Source: Euborellia annulipes (Eukaryota; Arthropoda; Insecta; Dermaptera; Anisolabididae). From it: a DNA stretch of 64,000 nt. Below the pieces are notes generated by a model, which saw nothing but the letters and a program-made list of their open reading frames with translations, ran no database searches and was not told the origin of the DNA. Numbering within the stretch: the first letter of the stretch is position 1; every line of letters starts with the position of its first letter. The translations under genes and the position numbers were made by a program. Below are positions 10,206 through 20,155 of this stretch, in pieces. Location: positions 1 to 64,000 of the forward strand of contig JAKCPI010000413.1 in the NCBI GenBank assembly GCA_023213315.1, read 5' to 3'.

Positions 10206-10617
10206 TCTATATGTATAATTCGCTAATGTCCGTCTGTCTGTCTGTCACGCTCTATTTAGGCAACTTCCCGTTGGAATTTTGAAATGAAATTTTATATGTA
10301 TAAAGAGGACCTTCTCGGGATTACAGGAAAATTATTTTCATCCCGAAATTCCTATAACTTTTTGAGTTATTAATTCCTAAAGTTACGATTTCTCCCATAG
10401 GAAATATATAGAGGAATATTTATGTATTCTTTTCATTTGTGTATTCCATGAATGTAAACAAATCCTCAAGCAGGCACTGTATTGGAATGAAATTATAATA
10501 ATTTTCTTTTCATAATTAAAATGAAAAACCAAGGGTCGGCCGCAGGTGGGCCCGAGCCAGCTGGTGGGGGTCCAGGGAGACGAAGCCCCCCGGCTAGGCG
10601 CGAAGCCGCGCAGCTAG
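10206..10617 (+). mobile_element. Complete HEL-B Helitron (412 bp)
   Basis: Reference full-length copy. The 5' end is A|TCTATATGTATAATTCGC, followed by a CTGTCTGTCTGTC microsatellite and an AT-rich body including TAACTTTTTGAGTTATTAAT. Then come GC-rich hairpins and the 3' end CAGCTAG|T. TC at the 5' end, CTRR (here CTAG) at the 3' end, a hairpin just upstream and insertion between A and T are the defining features of canonical Helitrons. It encodes no Rep/helicase, so it would be mobilised by an autonomous relative elsewhere. Confidence 0.92.
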
Positions 10618-11020
10618 TCATATAATAAAAATAAATAAAATTTTATCTAATTCTCATATCAAGTGATTTTTTCCAAGTTAAGGTTTTGGCCAGGTTTTCC
10701 TTAACAGCTTAAGGCGAATGTCGGGATGGCTAATGCGACGTTTACTCCTGGTCTCGTGGCTTGCGTGAATTTTTTGATATTGTTTTTTTTATATTTCTTT
10801 CGATGGAAATGCATGAACATGTTGATTGTTAATGGGCATGCATTTCTATTTATTTATTTTCTTTTCTTTTTTTTTTTTTCTTTTTTCCTTTGTTTTGTTT
10901 TGTTTTGTTGTAGTTATTGTATTTAAATTTGTATTGTGTTTGTTGGACCTAGCCACCGAGGACTGGTGCCTCTAAGCGGGTCGTAATAAATTTATTTATT
11001 TATTTATTTTATTTAATTTG
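10618..11020 (+). repeat. Possible truncated LINE 3' end
   Basis: Ends CTAAGCGGGTCGTAATAAAT followed by TTATTTATTTATTTATTT (10992-11010). A 3' end made of a short microsatellite after AATAAA-like sequence is typical of 5'-truncated non-LTR retrotransposons. The inside is T-rich and carries no recognisable RT. Confidence 0.35.
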
Positions 11021-11457
11021 TTCTTTTCGCATACCCCATTGATACGCGTCAACTTGTTAAAGGGATTAGTAGAATTCGAATTAATAGATAGAGGTTAGCG
11101 CAGGTATTTTCTGAGCTAGAGCGAAGAAATTCGTAGAGAGAGTTGCTAACCCCCGTGTCTCCTTTTCTCAATCGATATCAGAGCCCCCTTTTTCTCTCTC
11201 TTCTCACTTCTCCACCTCTCCACTCACTCTTCACTTCTTCTTTTCTCCTTTTGTTCTAGTCTTTTCTTTTCTTTTTTTTCCTCGCACTTCCCAGTCCAAT
11301 TTAGACATATTCTATTCTATATAAAGAAACATAAGAGTGGAAGAAAGTCCGGCTCTTGTCTTTGAGAGCCATTCTTGAATTTATCAACAAAAATTATTTC
11401 CTTTTTTAATAAAGACATATTTTATTTAAAAAAAAATTAATATTTAAAGAATGTTTG
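11021..11457. other. Unassigned, pyrimidine-rich
   Basis: A CT-rich tract at 11180-11290 (CTCTCCACTCACTCTTCACT and similar) on otherwise unique sequence. No exon recognised. Confidence 0.4.
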
Positions 11458-11528
11458 AAAATCTGGTGTGATGGATCTTCGGTTATTGAAAGTTGCATTC
11501 TACGCTTTTGTGTCGATATATATTTGAG
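11458..11528 (-). repeat. HP 3'-hairpin fragment
   Basis: Reads AAATCTGGTGTGATGGATCT, then TCGGTTATTGAAAGTTGC and TGTGTCGATATATATTTG: the end of a minus-strand HP copy whose body is missing. A plus-strand copy follows at once. Confidence 0.7.
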
Positions 11529-11532
11529 TTTT

Positions 11533-12117
11533 ACTTTCTCTTACCTATATATAGAAAGTATTGGATTCATGTCAAAAATTCGATATCAAGATTTTGAATG
11601 ATATACACGTTTTGAAGTCCCCTGAATCCAAAAAAGTGGTTTTCGCGACATCTGTCTGTGAACAAAATATCTCAAGAATGAAATGAGCTATGAGGTTGAA
11701 ATTTTATATTTAAGTTAGGCACCCCCATGGGACGTGACAAGAAGCTTTTGAACAAAATCGGCCAAAGAGTACTAGTACTTTACTGATATACTTTTTAAGT
11801 TATTTTCGATTTCTTTAAAATTCGCTCCAACGATTTTGATTAAAATTCAAATATCAATTATTTTTTAGATGCTCTTTAAAATGTCTATTCTCATTTTGCT
11901 TTCAAAATTTTTTGAAGCACACTTTACTATTGTACTTAATAGAAAAGTTTAAAGCCATAAAATATAAATATTTTCTTATATTTAGAGGTAAACATCTTGA
12001 ACTCCAATATATCGCCTACTTTTCGACATAAAAAGTCTGGTGTGACAAGCACAGAACACAACTTTCAAAGTTAAGAGAAAGTTGTATGCTCTGCGACCAG
12101 TCGCACCACACTTTTTT
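11533..12117 (+). mobile_element. HP copy with both hairpins
   Basis: 5' hairpin ACTTTCTCTTACC-TATATATAGAAAGT at 11533-11562, full body, and 3' hairpin at 12028-12116 (AAAGTCTGGTGTGACAAGCA ... GACCAGTCGCACCACA). About 585 bp. Confidence 0.9.
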
Positions 12118-12156
12118 ATTATTTTCTTAATTTTTTAACCAGAGTTAAAAGAAAAT
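12118..12156. other. Junction spacer
   Basis: Short AT-rich spacer between HP and R12. Confidence 0.4.
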
Positions 12157-12724
12157 TTCTTAAGGGGGTTCAAGAGCGACGACTAAACGTACTTTAAAAA
12201 AAAACTAGACTATTATAAGGAATTCTTCAATGCAGTTTTTTTTTAAATGAATTAAATTCATAAGAGATTATTGGGACATCGAGCTATAATTTGTTTAATG
12301 ACTTATTAAAAAATTATCGTATTTATTTTTTTGTTATCAAACAAATACAACAATCTGTCCCAATAATCTTTAATTTTTTTTTAATTTAAAAATGAATTTA
12401 TTGTTATTATTAATCACATATTAATTAAGAAATTTTTAAAATAAGCTTAGATGATTTATTTAAAAATCAACTGTCAAATTAGTTCAGCATTCTTGCAATA
12501 GATGGCAGGCTGGTCTAACAGCCGATCCCCTTTTGGCCTATCTTTATGCTTTTATAAAAGATACATAATATATAATAACATTTATAAAGTATTTATTGTT
12601 AAAAGATCAATGAAAATCAACCAAATGCATTCAATATTATTAGCTACCATTCTGACATCTCTTGGCACATTTTTGAATTACTTGATTTTTTGGGCATACT
12701 TTTTATGACACACAACGCCATCTT
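12157..12724 (+). repeat. R12 repeat, copy 1 (uninterrupted)
   Basis: 568-bp repeat from TTAAGGGGGTTCAAGAGCGA to TTTATGACACACAACGCCAT. Copy 2 is on the minus strand at 20478-21685 and a diverged copy 3 is at 35270-35560. Conserved inside are GATTATTGGGACA, AATAATCACATATTAAT and ATAGATGGCAGGCTGGTCTA. This copy has ATAATATATAATAACATTTA intact, the empty site for the hAT insertion in copy 2. Element type unknown. Confidence 0.8.
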
Positions 12725-13399
12725 ATCGGGAAAAACATGCGTAACTAATTCGCTCCTATTCCACCTTAAATCCGCCATATACAAAAGTCGGTTCAATCAA
12801 AATCAGGAAATATTATTTAAATTCATTTAAAATATTCACGTTCTTTTAGAAAAAAAGAAAAAAAAAAGTAAATCACGAAGATTTATCTATTTTTCGCCCT
12901 AAATAAAACTAGAAATTCTTCATAAAAATCATATATTAAATTTAGTCACGAAATCTTTGAGCATTATCGTGTTAAACTATACAAAGTATTTTAGCACGCC
13001 TCTTTCTCTCTTTCTCCCCCCCCCTCTCCCTACCAAAAAAGGAAGAACTCGTTTTAAAAGAAAGGGGTGGGAGGGGGGGGGGGGTAAGGCAATTTTCCCC
13101 CTCAACGAACTCTCGGGTTCGCAAAACTTGTTCCGTATCAAATTTAGTCACGACATCTCTCTCTCTGTTTCGAATTCTGGCTGGACTTAAAAGCATCTTA
13201 ATGTTAAGCGGATAAAAAGCTGCACTCCATTTATTGACTACATATGCTCTTGAGTGTAGATGTTACCTAAATTGCCTTGAAGCTTTTTTCTTTTCTTTTG
13301 CGAACAAAAAAAAAAGAATTTTTAATTTTTTGTTTATTTTCATTTCAAGGTTAAAACTTGCATAAATTTTTGTATGCATGAGCCTGGGTATTGATTTTT
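12725..13399. other. Unassigned, with C-run/G-run pair
   Basis: Holds CTTTCTCCCCCCCCCTCTCC (about 13009-13028) and GGGGTGGGAGGGGGGGGGGG (about 13065-13084), complementary and able to pair across 40 bp. The rest is AT-rich and unassigned. Confidence 0.45.
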
Positions 13400-13967
13400 A
13401 CTTTCTCTTACCTAGATATAGAAAGTATTGGATTCATGTCAAAAATTCAAGGTACAAATTTTGAGTTTTGAGGCCCTCTGAGTCCAAAAAAGTGGGTCGC
13501 GCAAAGTGGTCTGTATGTGAATGAAATATCTCACGAACAAAAAGAGCTAGGAGGTTGAAATTTTATATTTAAGTTAGTCACCCCCGTATGACGCGACATG
13601 AAGCTTTTGAACAAAATCGGCCAAAGAGTACTAATACTTTACTGATGTACTTTTTCACTTTTTCTCTATTTTCTCAAAATTTGCTTAAACGATTTTGATT
13701 AAAATTCAAAAATCAACTTTTTTTTAGATGCTCTTTAAAATGTATATTCTCATTTTGCCATTGAAATCTTATGAAGACCACTTTACTCCTGTACTTCATA
13801 GGAGAAATTGTTGTCAAAATTTTTTCTAAGTTTAAATTTTACAACTTGAATTTTAATATATATATTTTCTTTATTGTGCTATGGAAATTAAACAAAAAAT
13901 CTGGTGTGACAAGCACAGAACATATCTTTCAAGCTGTGTCGTGTGCAATCCAGTTACCCCAGATTTG
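13400..13967 (+). mobile_element. HP copy with both ends
   Basis: 5' hairpin ACTTTCTCTTACCTAGATAT with GAAAGT partner, a body with a small deletion in the GATGG region, and a 3' end AAATCTGGTGTGACAAGCAC ... CCAGTTACCCCAGATT in which the central stem is reduced. Confidence 0.88.
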
Positions 13968-14334
13968 TATTAATTAAATAAAAGGAAAAAAAAATGAAAT
14001 CTTTTTTGTTCATAAAGATTTCATCTTTTTTCACTTGTTGCGAAAGAAAATCGAATTCGATTGCAATTTTAATGAGGGCATATTTCATTTTGCTCAAAAT
14101 TTCAATCTCCCTTTCATTTTATTCTTCTTCTCACTACAAATAGCCATATTTCTTCATTTTAATAAAACAAAAAAAAAGGAGAAATTGCTTCTGAAATTAA
14201 CATGACCGAGAGAGAGATGAATTATTTATTTGTTTAAAAGGACGTTTTTTGTCATTTCGAATATATTGTCAAATTCCTTATGCAATATTGAAGGCCTTAT
14301 TTTAATTTGTAGATAATATACAATAGTTTTCACC
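13968..14334. other. No feature recognised
   Basis: AT-rich. TGAAATCTTTTTTGTTC and AAAGATTTCATCTTTTT near 13994-14030 form a local inverted repeat. No exon seen. Confidence 0.4.
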
Positions 14335-14962
14335 GATTTATTAGAATTCAAGATGTAAAATTTATAAACATGGAAAATCATTTTGTTGGCCATCTTTTCT
14401 ATGAAGTACAGTGAGGGATAATATTAAGTCCCACCCGTGCGTTTTCTACTTGTGATTATTTCATTGCTTTCATAGTTCAAACCTAGATAATTTTCAATAA
14501 AGATTTTTATTTTCTTCTATAAAAACAATGAAATAATCACAAGTAGAAAACGCATGGGTGGGACTTAATATTGACCCTCACTGTACAAGAGTAAAGTGTT
14601 CTTCAAACAATTTCAAGGACAAAATGAGAATATACATTTTAGAAAATAATTAATTTATGAATTTTAATTAAAATCGTTGCAACGAGATTTAAGAAAATCG
14701 AAAAAAACTAGAAAAATACATCAGTAAAGTACTAGTACTCTTTGGTTGATTTTGTTCTAAAACTTCGTGTTATGTCCCAAAAGAGTGCCTGACTTAAATA
14801 TAAAATTCCAGCCTCGTAGCTCTGTTTGTGTTCACAGACAGACCATTTTTCGGGACCCACGGGACCTCAAAACATGTAATTTTATCAAAATCCCAAAATT
14901 GACATGACTTTAATACTTTCTTTCTCTATATATATGCATATATAGGCAAGAGAAAGTAAAAA
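14335..14962 (-). mobile_element. HP copy carrying a TA-flanked MITE
   Basis: Minus-strand HP body with 5' hairpin at about 14925-14960 (CTATATATATGCATATATAG, then GCAAGAGAAAGT). The 3' hairpin is missing. At the family's AAGTACAAGAG site the sequence is opened by the MITE at 14409-14583. Confidence 0.88.
14409..14583. mobile_element. Tc1/mariner-type MITE, 175 bp
   Basis: Terminal inverted repeats of about 58 bp (CAGTGAGGG-A/T-TAATATTAAG, TCCCACCC, GCGTTTTCTACTTGTGATTA) with only a few mismatches. It is flanked by TA on both sides (14407-14408 and 14584-14585). The host HP consensus has a single TA at this position (AAGTACAAGAG), so the insertion duplicated TA exactly, as Tc1/mariner elements do. 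No coding capacity. Confidence 0.9.
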
Positions 14963-14989
14963 CCAAGTCTTTATGGTTATCAGAAAATA

Positions 14990-15382
14990 TCTATATATAT
15001 TTAATTCGCTAATGACCGTCTGTCTGTCCCGCTCTATTTAGCCAACTTCCCGTTGAAATTTTGAAATGAAATTTTATATGCATAAAGAGGGCCTTCCGCA
15101 GGAAAATTATTTTCATCCCAAAATTCCTATAACTATTTGAGTTATTAATTCTTAAATTTACGATTTCCCCCATAGGAAATGTATAGAGAAATATCTATGT
15201 ATTATTTACATTTATATATTCTATCAATGAAAACAAATCCTCAAGCAAGCACTGTATTGGAATATAGTAATGATAATTTTCTTTTCATAATTAAGAAAAG
15301 GCGAGGGTCTGTCGCAGGGGGCCCGAGCCAGCTGGTGGGAGGTCCAAGGAGGCGAAGCGCCAAAGGCAGGTGGCGCGGCTAG
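14990..15382 (+). mobile_element. Complete HEL-B Helitron
   Basis: A|TCTATATATATTTAATTCGC at the 5' end (14990) and GGCGCGGCTAG|T at the 3' end (15382). The head reads GCTAATGACCGTCTGTCTG. The hairpin region is intact but slightly diverged. About 393 bp. Confidence 0.9.
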
Positions 15383-15950
15383 TTTATATATAATAAAATA
15401 CGTTATCATTCATGACAAGTTCTCAAAATATTTAGATTAAACAAAATTTTCGTTTGTTTCAGAATCAAGATGATGTTCTCTTAATTCACAAAGACATTTT
15501 ACCAGTAGAATGGAATTTAAGCCACATGTTTTTGTTTTACATCAAATAAGCAGAGTGCTGAGCTTCAAGTTCCACCTCCATTCTTATTAAAATTAATTTT
15601 ACTAAAGAGGCTTGACATAGAATGAAAAGTGCAGTTAGAAAGCTCAAGAAGTATTCATAATTTATACATCGGCATTTTGATAAAATTGTTCCGAGGGGAC
15701 ATGGAATAAATGTAGACAGGAGCATACATGTACTTTCATTTAAGACCCATCCTCAGTTCTTATTTAAAACATACACAAAATATTGTTATTAACGAGAATT
15801 GGGAGTGGCTCTTAGGAAAAAGAACCGAAACTCCATTTTCCGGGTCTTTTTATCCGAACTATTATGTCATGGAAGATGTCCTTCTCAACAGATTAATTAG
15901 CGTTATAAGCCTTTTAACGATGAAAATTTTTAAAAATTTTGAATTTTGAA
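15383..15950. other. Unassigned, possible decayed coding sequence
   Basis: Less AT-rich than average. The plus strand can be read as ATGGAATTTAAGCCACATGT onward for 24 codons from 15510, and later in another frame from 15728 to 15949. Neither piece has a family I recognise and the frames do not join through evident splice sites. It may be a relic of a transposon gene. Confidence 0.3.
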
Positions 15951-16495
15951 AATAAATTTTATCTGCTTAAATAGGACCTTCTAGGGATTACAGAAAAATT
16001 ATTTTCATCCCGAAATTGCTATAACTTTTTGAGTTATTAATTCTTAAAGTTACGATTTCTCCCATAGGAAATGTATAGAGAAATATTTACGTATACTAGC
16101 CGGCGCGGCTTCGCGCCTAGCCGGGGTGTTTTGCCCCCCCCCTCCTGGAACTCCTTCAACTGGCTCGGGCCCGCCTGCGGCATGAAATGCTTTAATGAAA
16201 AGAATACATAAATATTTCTCTATACATTTCCTATGGGGGAAATCGTAACTTTAATAATTAATAACTCATATAGTTATAGGAATTTCGGGATGAAAATAAT
16301 TTTCCTGTAATCCCGAGAAGGCCCTCTTTATGCATATAAAATTTCATTTCAATTCCAACGGGTAGTTGCCTAAATAGAGCGTGACAGACCGATAGATGGA
16401 TATTAGCAAATTATATATATATAGATACTCTTTACATTTATGTATTCTATGAATGAAAATAAATCCTCAAGCAGGTATTGGATTGGAAGACCATT
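15951..16495 (+). mobile_element. HEL-B fragment split by another HEL-B
   Basis: A plus-strand HEL-B body without head (starts near AAATTTTATCTGCTTAAAT) runs to TTTACGTATA at 16095 and resumes at 16436 with TACTCTTTACATTTATGTAT, ending at AGCAGGTATTGGATTGGAA. The 340 bp between are a minus-strand HEL-B. Confidence 0.88.
16096..16435 (-). mobile_element. HEL-B Helitron nested in HEL-B
   Basis: On the plus strand it reads A|CTAGCCGGCGCGGCTTCGCG ... TATATATATAGA|T, so both Helitron ends and the A/T target are intact. Internally, part of the body between the GC-rich end and GAATACATAAATATTTC is deleted. Confidence 0.9.
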
Positions 16496-16565
16496 TGAAT
16501 ACCAAATTATCGAGATTTAGAGAAAACTGTCTGTTGTGCGGCCAGTCACACCGGAATTTTTTTCT
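16496..16565. repeat. HP 3'-hairpin fragment
   Basis: Half of the HP 3' hairpin: AAACTGTCTGTTGTGCGGCC followed by AGTCACACCGGAATTTTT. Confidence 0.65.
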
Positions 16566-16770
16566 TTTATTTACCTACTGTGTTATTATGAAATGCTTTT
16601 AATGAAAATATTTTCGTTTTGTAAATTTCAATTAAATATTAATATAATGCTCGAGATAAAATCGAAACATCCTTCTAAATAGGCATGCAGAACATCTCGT
16701 CTGTTGAACATTGTGCATAACTAACAGGCGCTCGTGATTGGTGTCGCCCCATCACGCATCAAGTTGGATC
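16566..16770 (+). repeat. Repeat D3/16, copy 2
   Basis: Matches 3001-3250, including ACATCCTTCTAAATAGGCAT and GTGATTGGTGTCGCCCC, and again follows an HP 3' hairpin. Confidence 0.6.
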
Positions 16771-16928
16771 TAATTATCTATTGCCACCTCATAACAGATC
16801 AATTCTAATTAGATAATAATTTAGTTATCGGACCCCTTTTGAAGGATTTAACAATTTCATATTTGCCTCTAAAATAAAAATCAAGAAAAAAAAATATTGT
16901 TGCTAACGCGTTCTTGATATTAAATTTT
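16771..16928. other. Unassigned, with local inverted repeat
   Basis: TCTAATTATCTATT and AATTCTAATTAGATAATAA (about 16768-16826) form an imperfect hairpin. Confidence 0.35.
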
Positions 16929-16932
16929 TTTT

Positions 16933-17366
16933 TCAATTTCTCTTATCTATATTTTTAGAGAGATACTATTGGATTCATGTCAAAAATTTGATGTCGAGAT
17001 TTTGAGGTCCTCCAAGTCCAAATAAATAGGTCCCTCAAAATGGTCTGTCTGTGAACAAAATATCTCAAAAACAAAAAGAGCTACGAGGTTGAAATTTTAT
17101 ATTTAAGTCAGGCACCCTCCTGGGACATAACAGGAACTTTTTAAACAAAATCAGCCAAAGAGTACTTACTAGTACTTTACTTTTCTACTTTTTCAGTTTT
17201 TTTCGATTTTCTCAAAATTTTGATTAAAATTCAAAAATCAATTATTTTTTAAATGCTTTTTAAAATATCTTGAAAATTCTCATTTTGCTCTTGAATTATT
17301 TTAAAGCACACTTTTACTCTTGTACTTCATAGGAAAAATGGTTGCCATGGTATATATAAATATCTC
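16933..17366 (+). mobile_element. HP copy, 3' end lost
   Basis: Degraded 5' hairpin (TTTCTCTTATCTATATTTTT, then AGAGAGATACT), standard body to CATAGGAAAAATGGTTGCCATGG, then cut before the 3' hairpin where HEL-B begins at 17371. Confidence 0.85.
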
Positions 17367-17582
17367 CTCATCTAAATATATAATTCGCTAATGTCCGTCT
17401 GTCTGTCACGCTCTATTTAGGCCACTTCCCGTTGGAATTTTGAAATATTATATGCTTAAAGAGGACCTTCTCGGGATTTCAAAAAAATTATTTTTATCCC
17501 GAAATTCCTATAACTTTTTGAGTTATTAATTTTTAAAGTTAGAATTTCTCCCATAGGTAATGTATAGAGAAATATTTATGTA

Positions 17583-18312
17583 CTAGCCGCGCCGCCCGCC
17601 TTCGACGGGCTTCGCGTCTAGCCAGGGGGCTACGCCCCCTGGACCCCCCTCCAGCTGACTCGGGCCCGCCTGCGGCGGACCCTCGCCTTTTCTTAATTAT
17701 GAAAAGAAAATTATTATTTTTTTTTTTTAAACATTCACACTTTTTTCTCATTCACACTCACACTCACACTCACATTCACACAGTCTTTTCGGCAACTTAG
17801 GCCATTTAAGACTTTGACGATAACCGTTGTATTATATATTATCTATTGGGGGTCCAGGCATTTCTATTTAAGCCATCTGGTATCCAAATGGCTTAAATAA
17901 AATCATCGGACTGCCTGGGTCCGAACCCGCGACGTTTGGTATAGGAGGTAGGCACGCTACCTACTACGCCACACCCGGGGGCTAGAAAATTATTATTACT
18001 AAGTATTCCAATCCAGTGCTTGTTTGAGGATTTGTTTACATTCTTGGAATACACAAATGAAAAGAATACATAAATATTTCTCTATACATTTCCTATGGGA
18101 GAAATTGTAACTTTATGAATTAATAACTCAAAAAGTTATAGGAATTTCGGGACCCGAGTATTTTTCCGGGACTCTCCATAACGTCCTCTATAAGAATGCA
18201 AAATTTCGTTTCAAAATTCCAACGGGAAGTAGGTCAAACAGAGCTTGACAGACGGACGGACGGACGGACGGACGGACAGACAGACGGACACTCCGCAATT
18301 ATTATATATAGA
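17583..18312 (-). mobile_element. HEL-B Helitron nested in HEL-B, itself carrying SINE-A
   Basis: Plus-strand reading A|CTAGCCGCGCCGCCCGCC ... CTCCGCAATTATTATATATA-GA|T. Both ends and the A/T target are intact. It has the GCGGAGTGTCCG head variant with a (GGAC)n microsatellite at 18249-18290. Without the SINE it is about 450 bp. The three GC hairpins at 17583-17690 are the clearest in the window. Confidence 0.92.
17719..17985 (-). mobile_element. SINE-A, full length with 12-bp target duplication
   Basis: Reference SINE-A copy. The target duplication AAAATTATTATT is at 17707-17718 and 17986-17997, inside HEL-B. Read on the minus strand it has a tRNA-like head with A-box-like GGCGTAGTAGGTAGCGTG and B-box GGGTTCGGACC. 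Next is a body with the palindrome AAGCCATTTGGATACCAGAT, then TAAATAGAAATGCCTGGACC, GGCCTAAGTTGCCGAAAAGA and GTGTGAATGTGAGTGTG, and a T/A-rich tail. Pol III-driven, mobilised by a LINE in trans. Confidence 0.9.
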
Positions 18313-18362
18313 TTATTTTCATTTTTGTATTCCATGAATGTACGGCTAGGCGCGAAGCCTAA

Positions 18363-18497
18363 TAAATTTTACATCTTGAATTCTAATATATCGGTGGAAA
18401 CTAAATATATGCAAAAATCTGGTGTGACACGCCCATTACCCAACTTTCTCTTCCCCTTTGTGTGCTGTGCCACCAGTACTCAGACCAGATTTTTTAC
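18363..18497 (+). repeat. HP 3' end only
   Basis: Begins TTTTACATCTTGAATTCTAA, then the 3' hairpin, which is diverged (AAATCTGGTGTGACACGCCC, CCAACTTTCTCTTCCCC, GTACTCAGACCAGATTTTTT). Confidence 0.75.
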
Positions 18498-19064
18498 CAC
18501 ATAAAATATCCAAGTTAAAAAAAAAAAAAGTTTTCATTTTTGTTATTTTATTATTTGCAACAAATTGAACAAAGTAAATTGTTTTTTGTTTTCTTTATGA
18601 AAATCAATTAAACTGTTAATATTCTCATCCATTCCTCGAGGCTCTTCAGAAATCAGAAAGTTTGTCCAACTCCTAATATCCTTCCCAATTACTCTAAAGT
18701 CTGTTAATCACTTGAAAGTCTCGCTTCTCTTCTTCTTCTTCTCTCCGGCCATAATTCGGATAGAATTTCTAAAGAAGTATCTCCAACTCTGACCCTTTAG
18801 GGGGTTGCGAAATTTGTTCTAGAATGAGAGCCGGATGCTAATCTTCAAAGCTATTTTAGGTACACTAATTAAGCAAGAAAGAAAAGATAATAATAATGTG
18901 CAAAAGAAGGGGAGAAATTTTATGAAAATCACCTATATATACGAGTATAATGTAACAAGATTTATATCAATAAGTGAAAATTGTTAAATATTAAAATACA
19001 AACCCGACACTGAAGAAGACAAGCTGAAAGCTGTCGAGACCGGCATTGGTTTGTTAAAATTGTA
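18498..19064. other. No confirmed feature
   Basis: Unique sequence. At 18708-18752 (minus) an ATGGCCGGAG start followed by AAG repeats is open for 13 codons up to a weak GTGATT donor, but nothing supports it further. CT-rich tract at 18720-18745. Confidence 0.35.
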
Positions 19065-19069
19065 TTTTT

Positions 19070-19628
19070 ACTTTCTCTTACCCTATATATAGAGAAAGTA
19101 CTGCGATCATGTCGAGATTTTGATGGATATACATGTTTTGAGGTCCCCTGAGTCCAAAAAAGTGGGTCCCGCAAATTTGTCTGTGTGGACATTTTTGACC
19201 ATGAAGGAAATGAGCTAGGAGGTTGAAATTTTATATTTAAGTTAGGCACCTTCCGAACTCGTGTAAATAAGCTTTTAAACAAAATCGGCCAAAGAGTACT
19301 AGTACTTTAATGATGTACTTTTTCAGTTTTTTGCAGATTTTCTCAAAATTTGCTGCAACGATTTTGTTTAAAATTCATAAATGAACTATTTTTTAGATGC
19401 TCTTTAAAAAGTATATCAGTGAAATTTTTCGTTGAAATCGTTTGAAGTACACTTTACTGATGTGGAAGCATTCGTAGCTCAGCGCCATCTATGAATCAAG
19501 TTTGGAATTAAAGTGCTAAGAGCAACTAAATATAACTCGACACAAAAAATCTGGTGTGACCAGCACGGTGCACAACTTTGTCTTACCCTTCGGTAGTTGT
19601 GTGCTGTGCGCCAGTCACACCAGATTTT
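19070..19628 (+). mobile_element. HP copy, subfamily with GCATTCGTAGCTCAG insert
   Basis: 5' hairpin ACTTTCTCTTACCCTATATA, then TAGAGAAAGT, and a complete body. In place of the usual CATAGGAAAGAT segment it has TGGAAGCATTCGTAGCTCAG and CGCCATCTATGAAT. The 3' hairpin is at 19543-19627. The 50196-50749 copy belongs to the same subfamily. Confidence 0.9.
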
Positions 19629-19702
19629 TAATTTTGTGTACTGAAAAGGCCTAAACTTCGTTATTGACTAATACCTGCAGTACTCGTTTTGAAAATAATA
19701 AT

Positions 19703-20155
19703 AGATGGTGTGACTGGTCGCATAGCAAACCACACACGTTAATTGAAAGCTGTGTTCTGTGCTTGTCCCACCAGATTTTCTGTGTCTTTTTGTTACCATG
19801 GCCTCCTGTGAAGTACAAGATTAAAGTGGCTTTCAGAAGTTTTCAATGACAAAATGAGAATATACATTTTAAAGAGCATCTAAAAAATTTTATAATCAAA
19901 ATCGTCAAAGAAAATTGGAAAATACTGAAAAAGTATATCAGTAAAGTACTAGTACTCTTTGGCTGATTTTGTTCAAAAAGTTCGTGTTATGTCCCAAAAG
20001 AGTGCCTGACTTAAATATAAAATTTCAACTTCATAGCTCTTTTTGTTCTTGAGATATTTTGTTCACAGACATAATTTTTCGGGACCCACTGTTTTGGACT
20101 CTGAGGACCTCAAAATCTCGACATCAAATTTTTGACATGAATCCAATACTTTTTA
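19703..20155 (-). mobile_element. HP copy, 5' hairpin lost
   Basis: Starts with the 3' hairpin (GGTGTGACTGGTCGCATAGC ... GCTTGTCCCACCAGATTTTC) and continues in reverse through the body to GACATGAATCCAATACTTTT. Confidence 0.85.

Larger units (their letters stand above)
17371..18362 (+). mobile_element. HEL-B Helitron (host of a nested HEL-B)
   Basis: Starts A|TCTAAATATATAATTCGC at 17371, runs to TTTATGTA at 17582, is interrupted for 730 bp, and resumes at 18313 with TTATTTTCATTTTTGTATTC. It is then cut down to CGGCTAGGCGCGAAGCCT near 18360. Confidence 0.88.

Noticed and set aside
10206..10617. GC-rich Helitron ends as bacterial contamination or a bacterial mobile element
   Set aside because: The GC-rich tract always ends in CTAG next to T and is attached to an AT-rich body with TC at the other end, so it is part of a eukaryotic Helitron.
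12502..12708. 68-codon ORF in R12
   Set aside because: Not conserved in R12 copies 2 and 3, where stops and the hAT insertion break it. Composition is AT-rich and no domain is recognisable.
18708..18752. ATG exon candidate beginning ATGGCCGGAG on the minus strand
   Set aside because: Only 13 codons with a weak GTGATT donor, low-complexity AAG repeats, and a phase that does not join the 2503-2580 exon.
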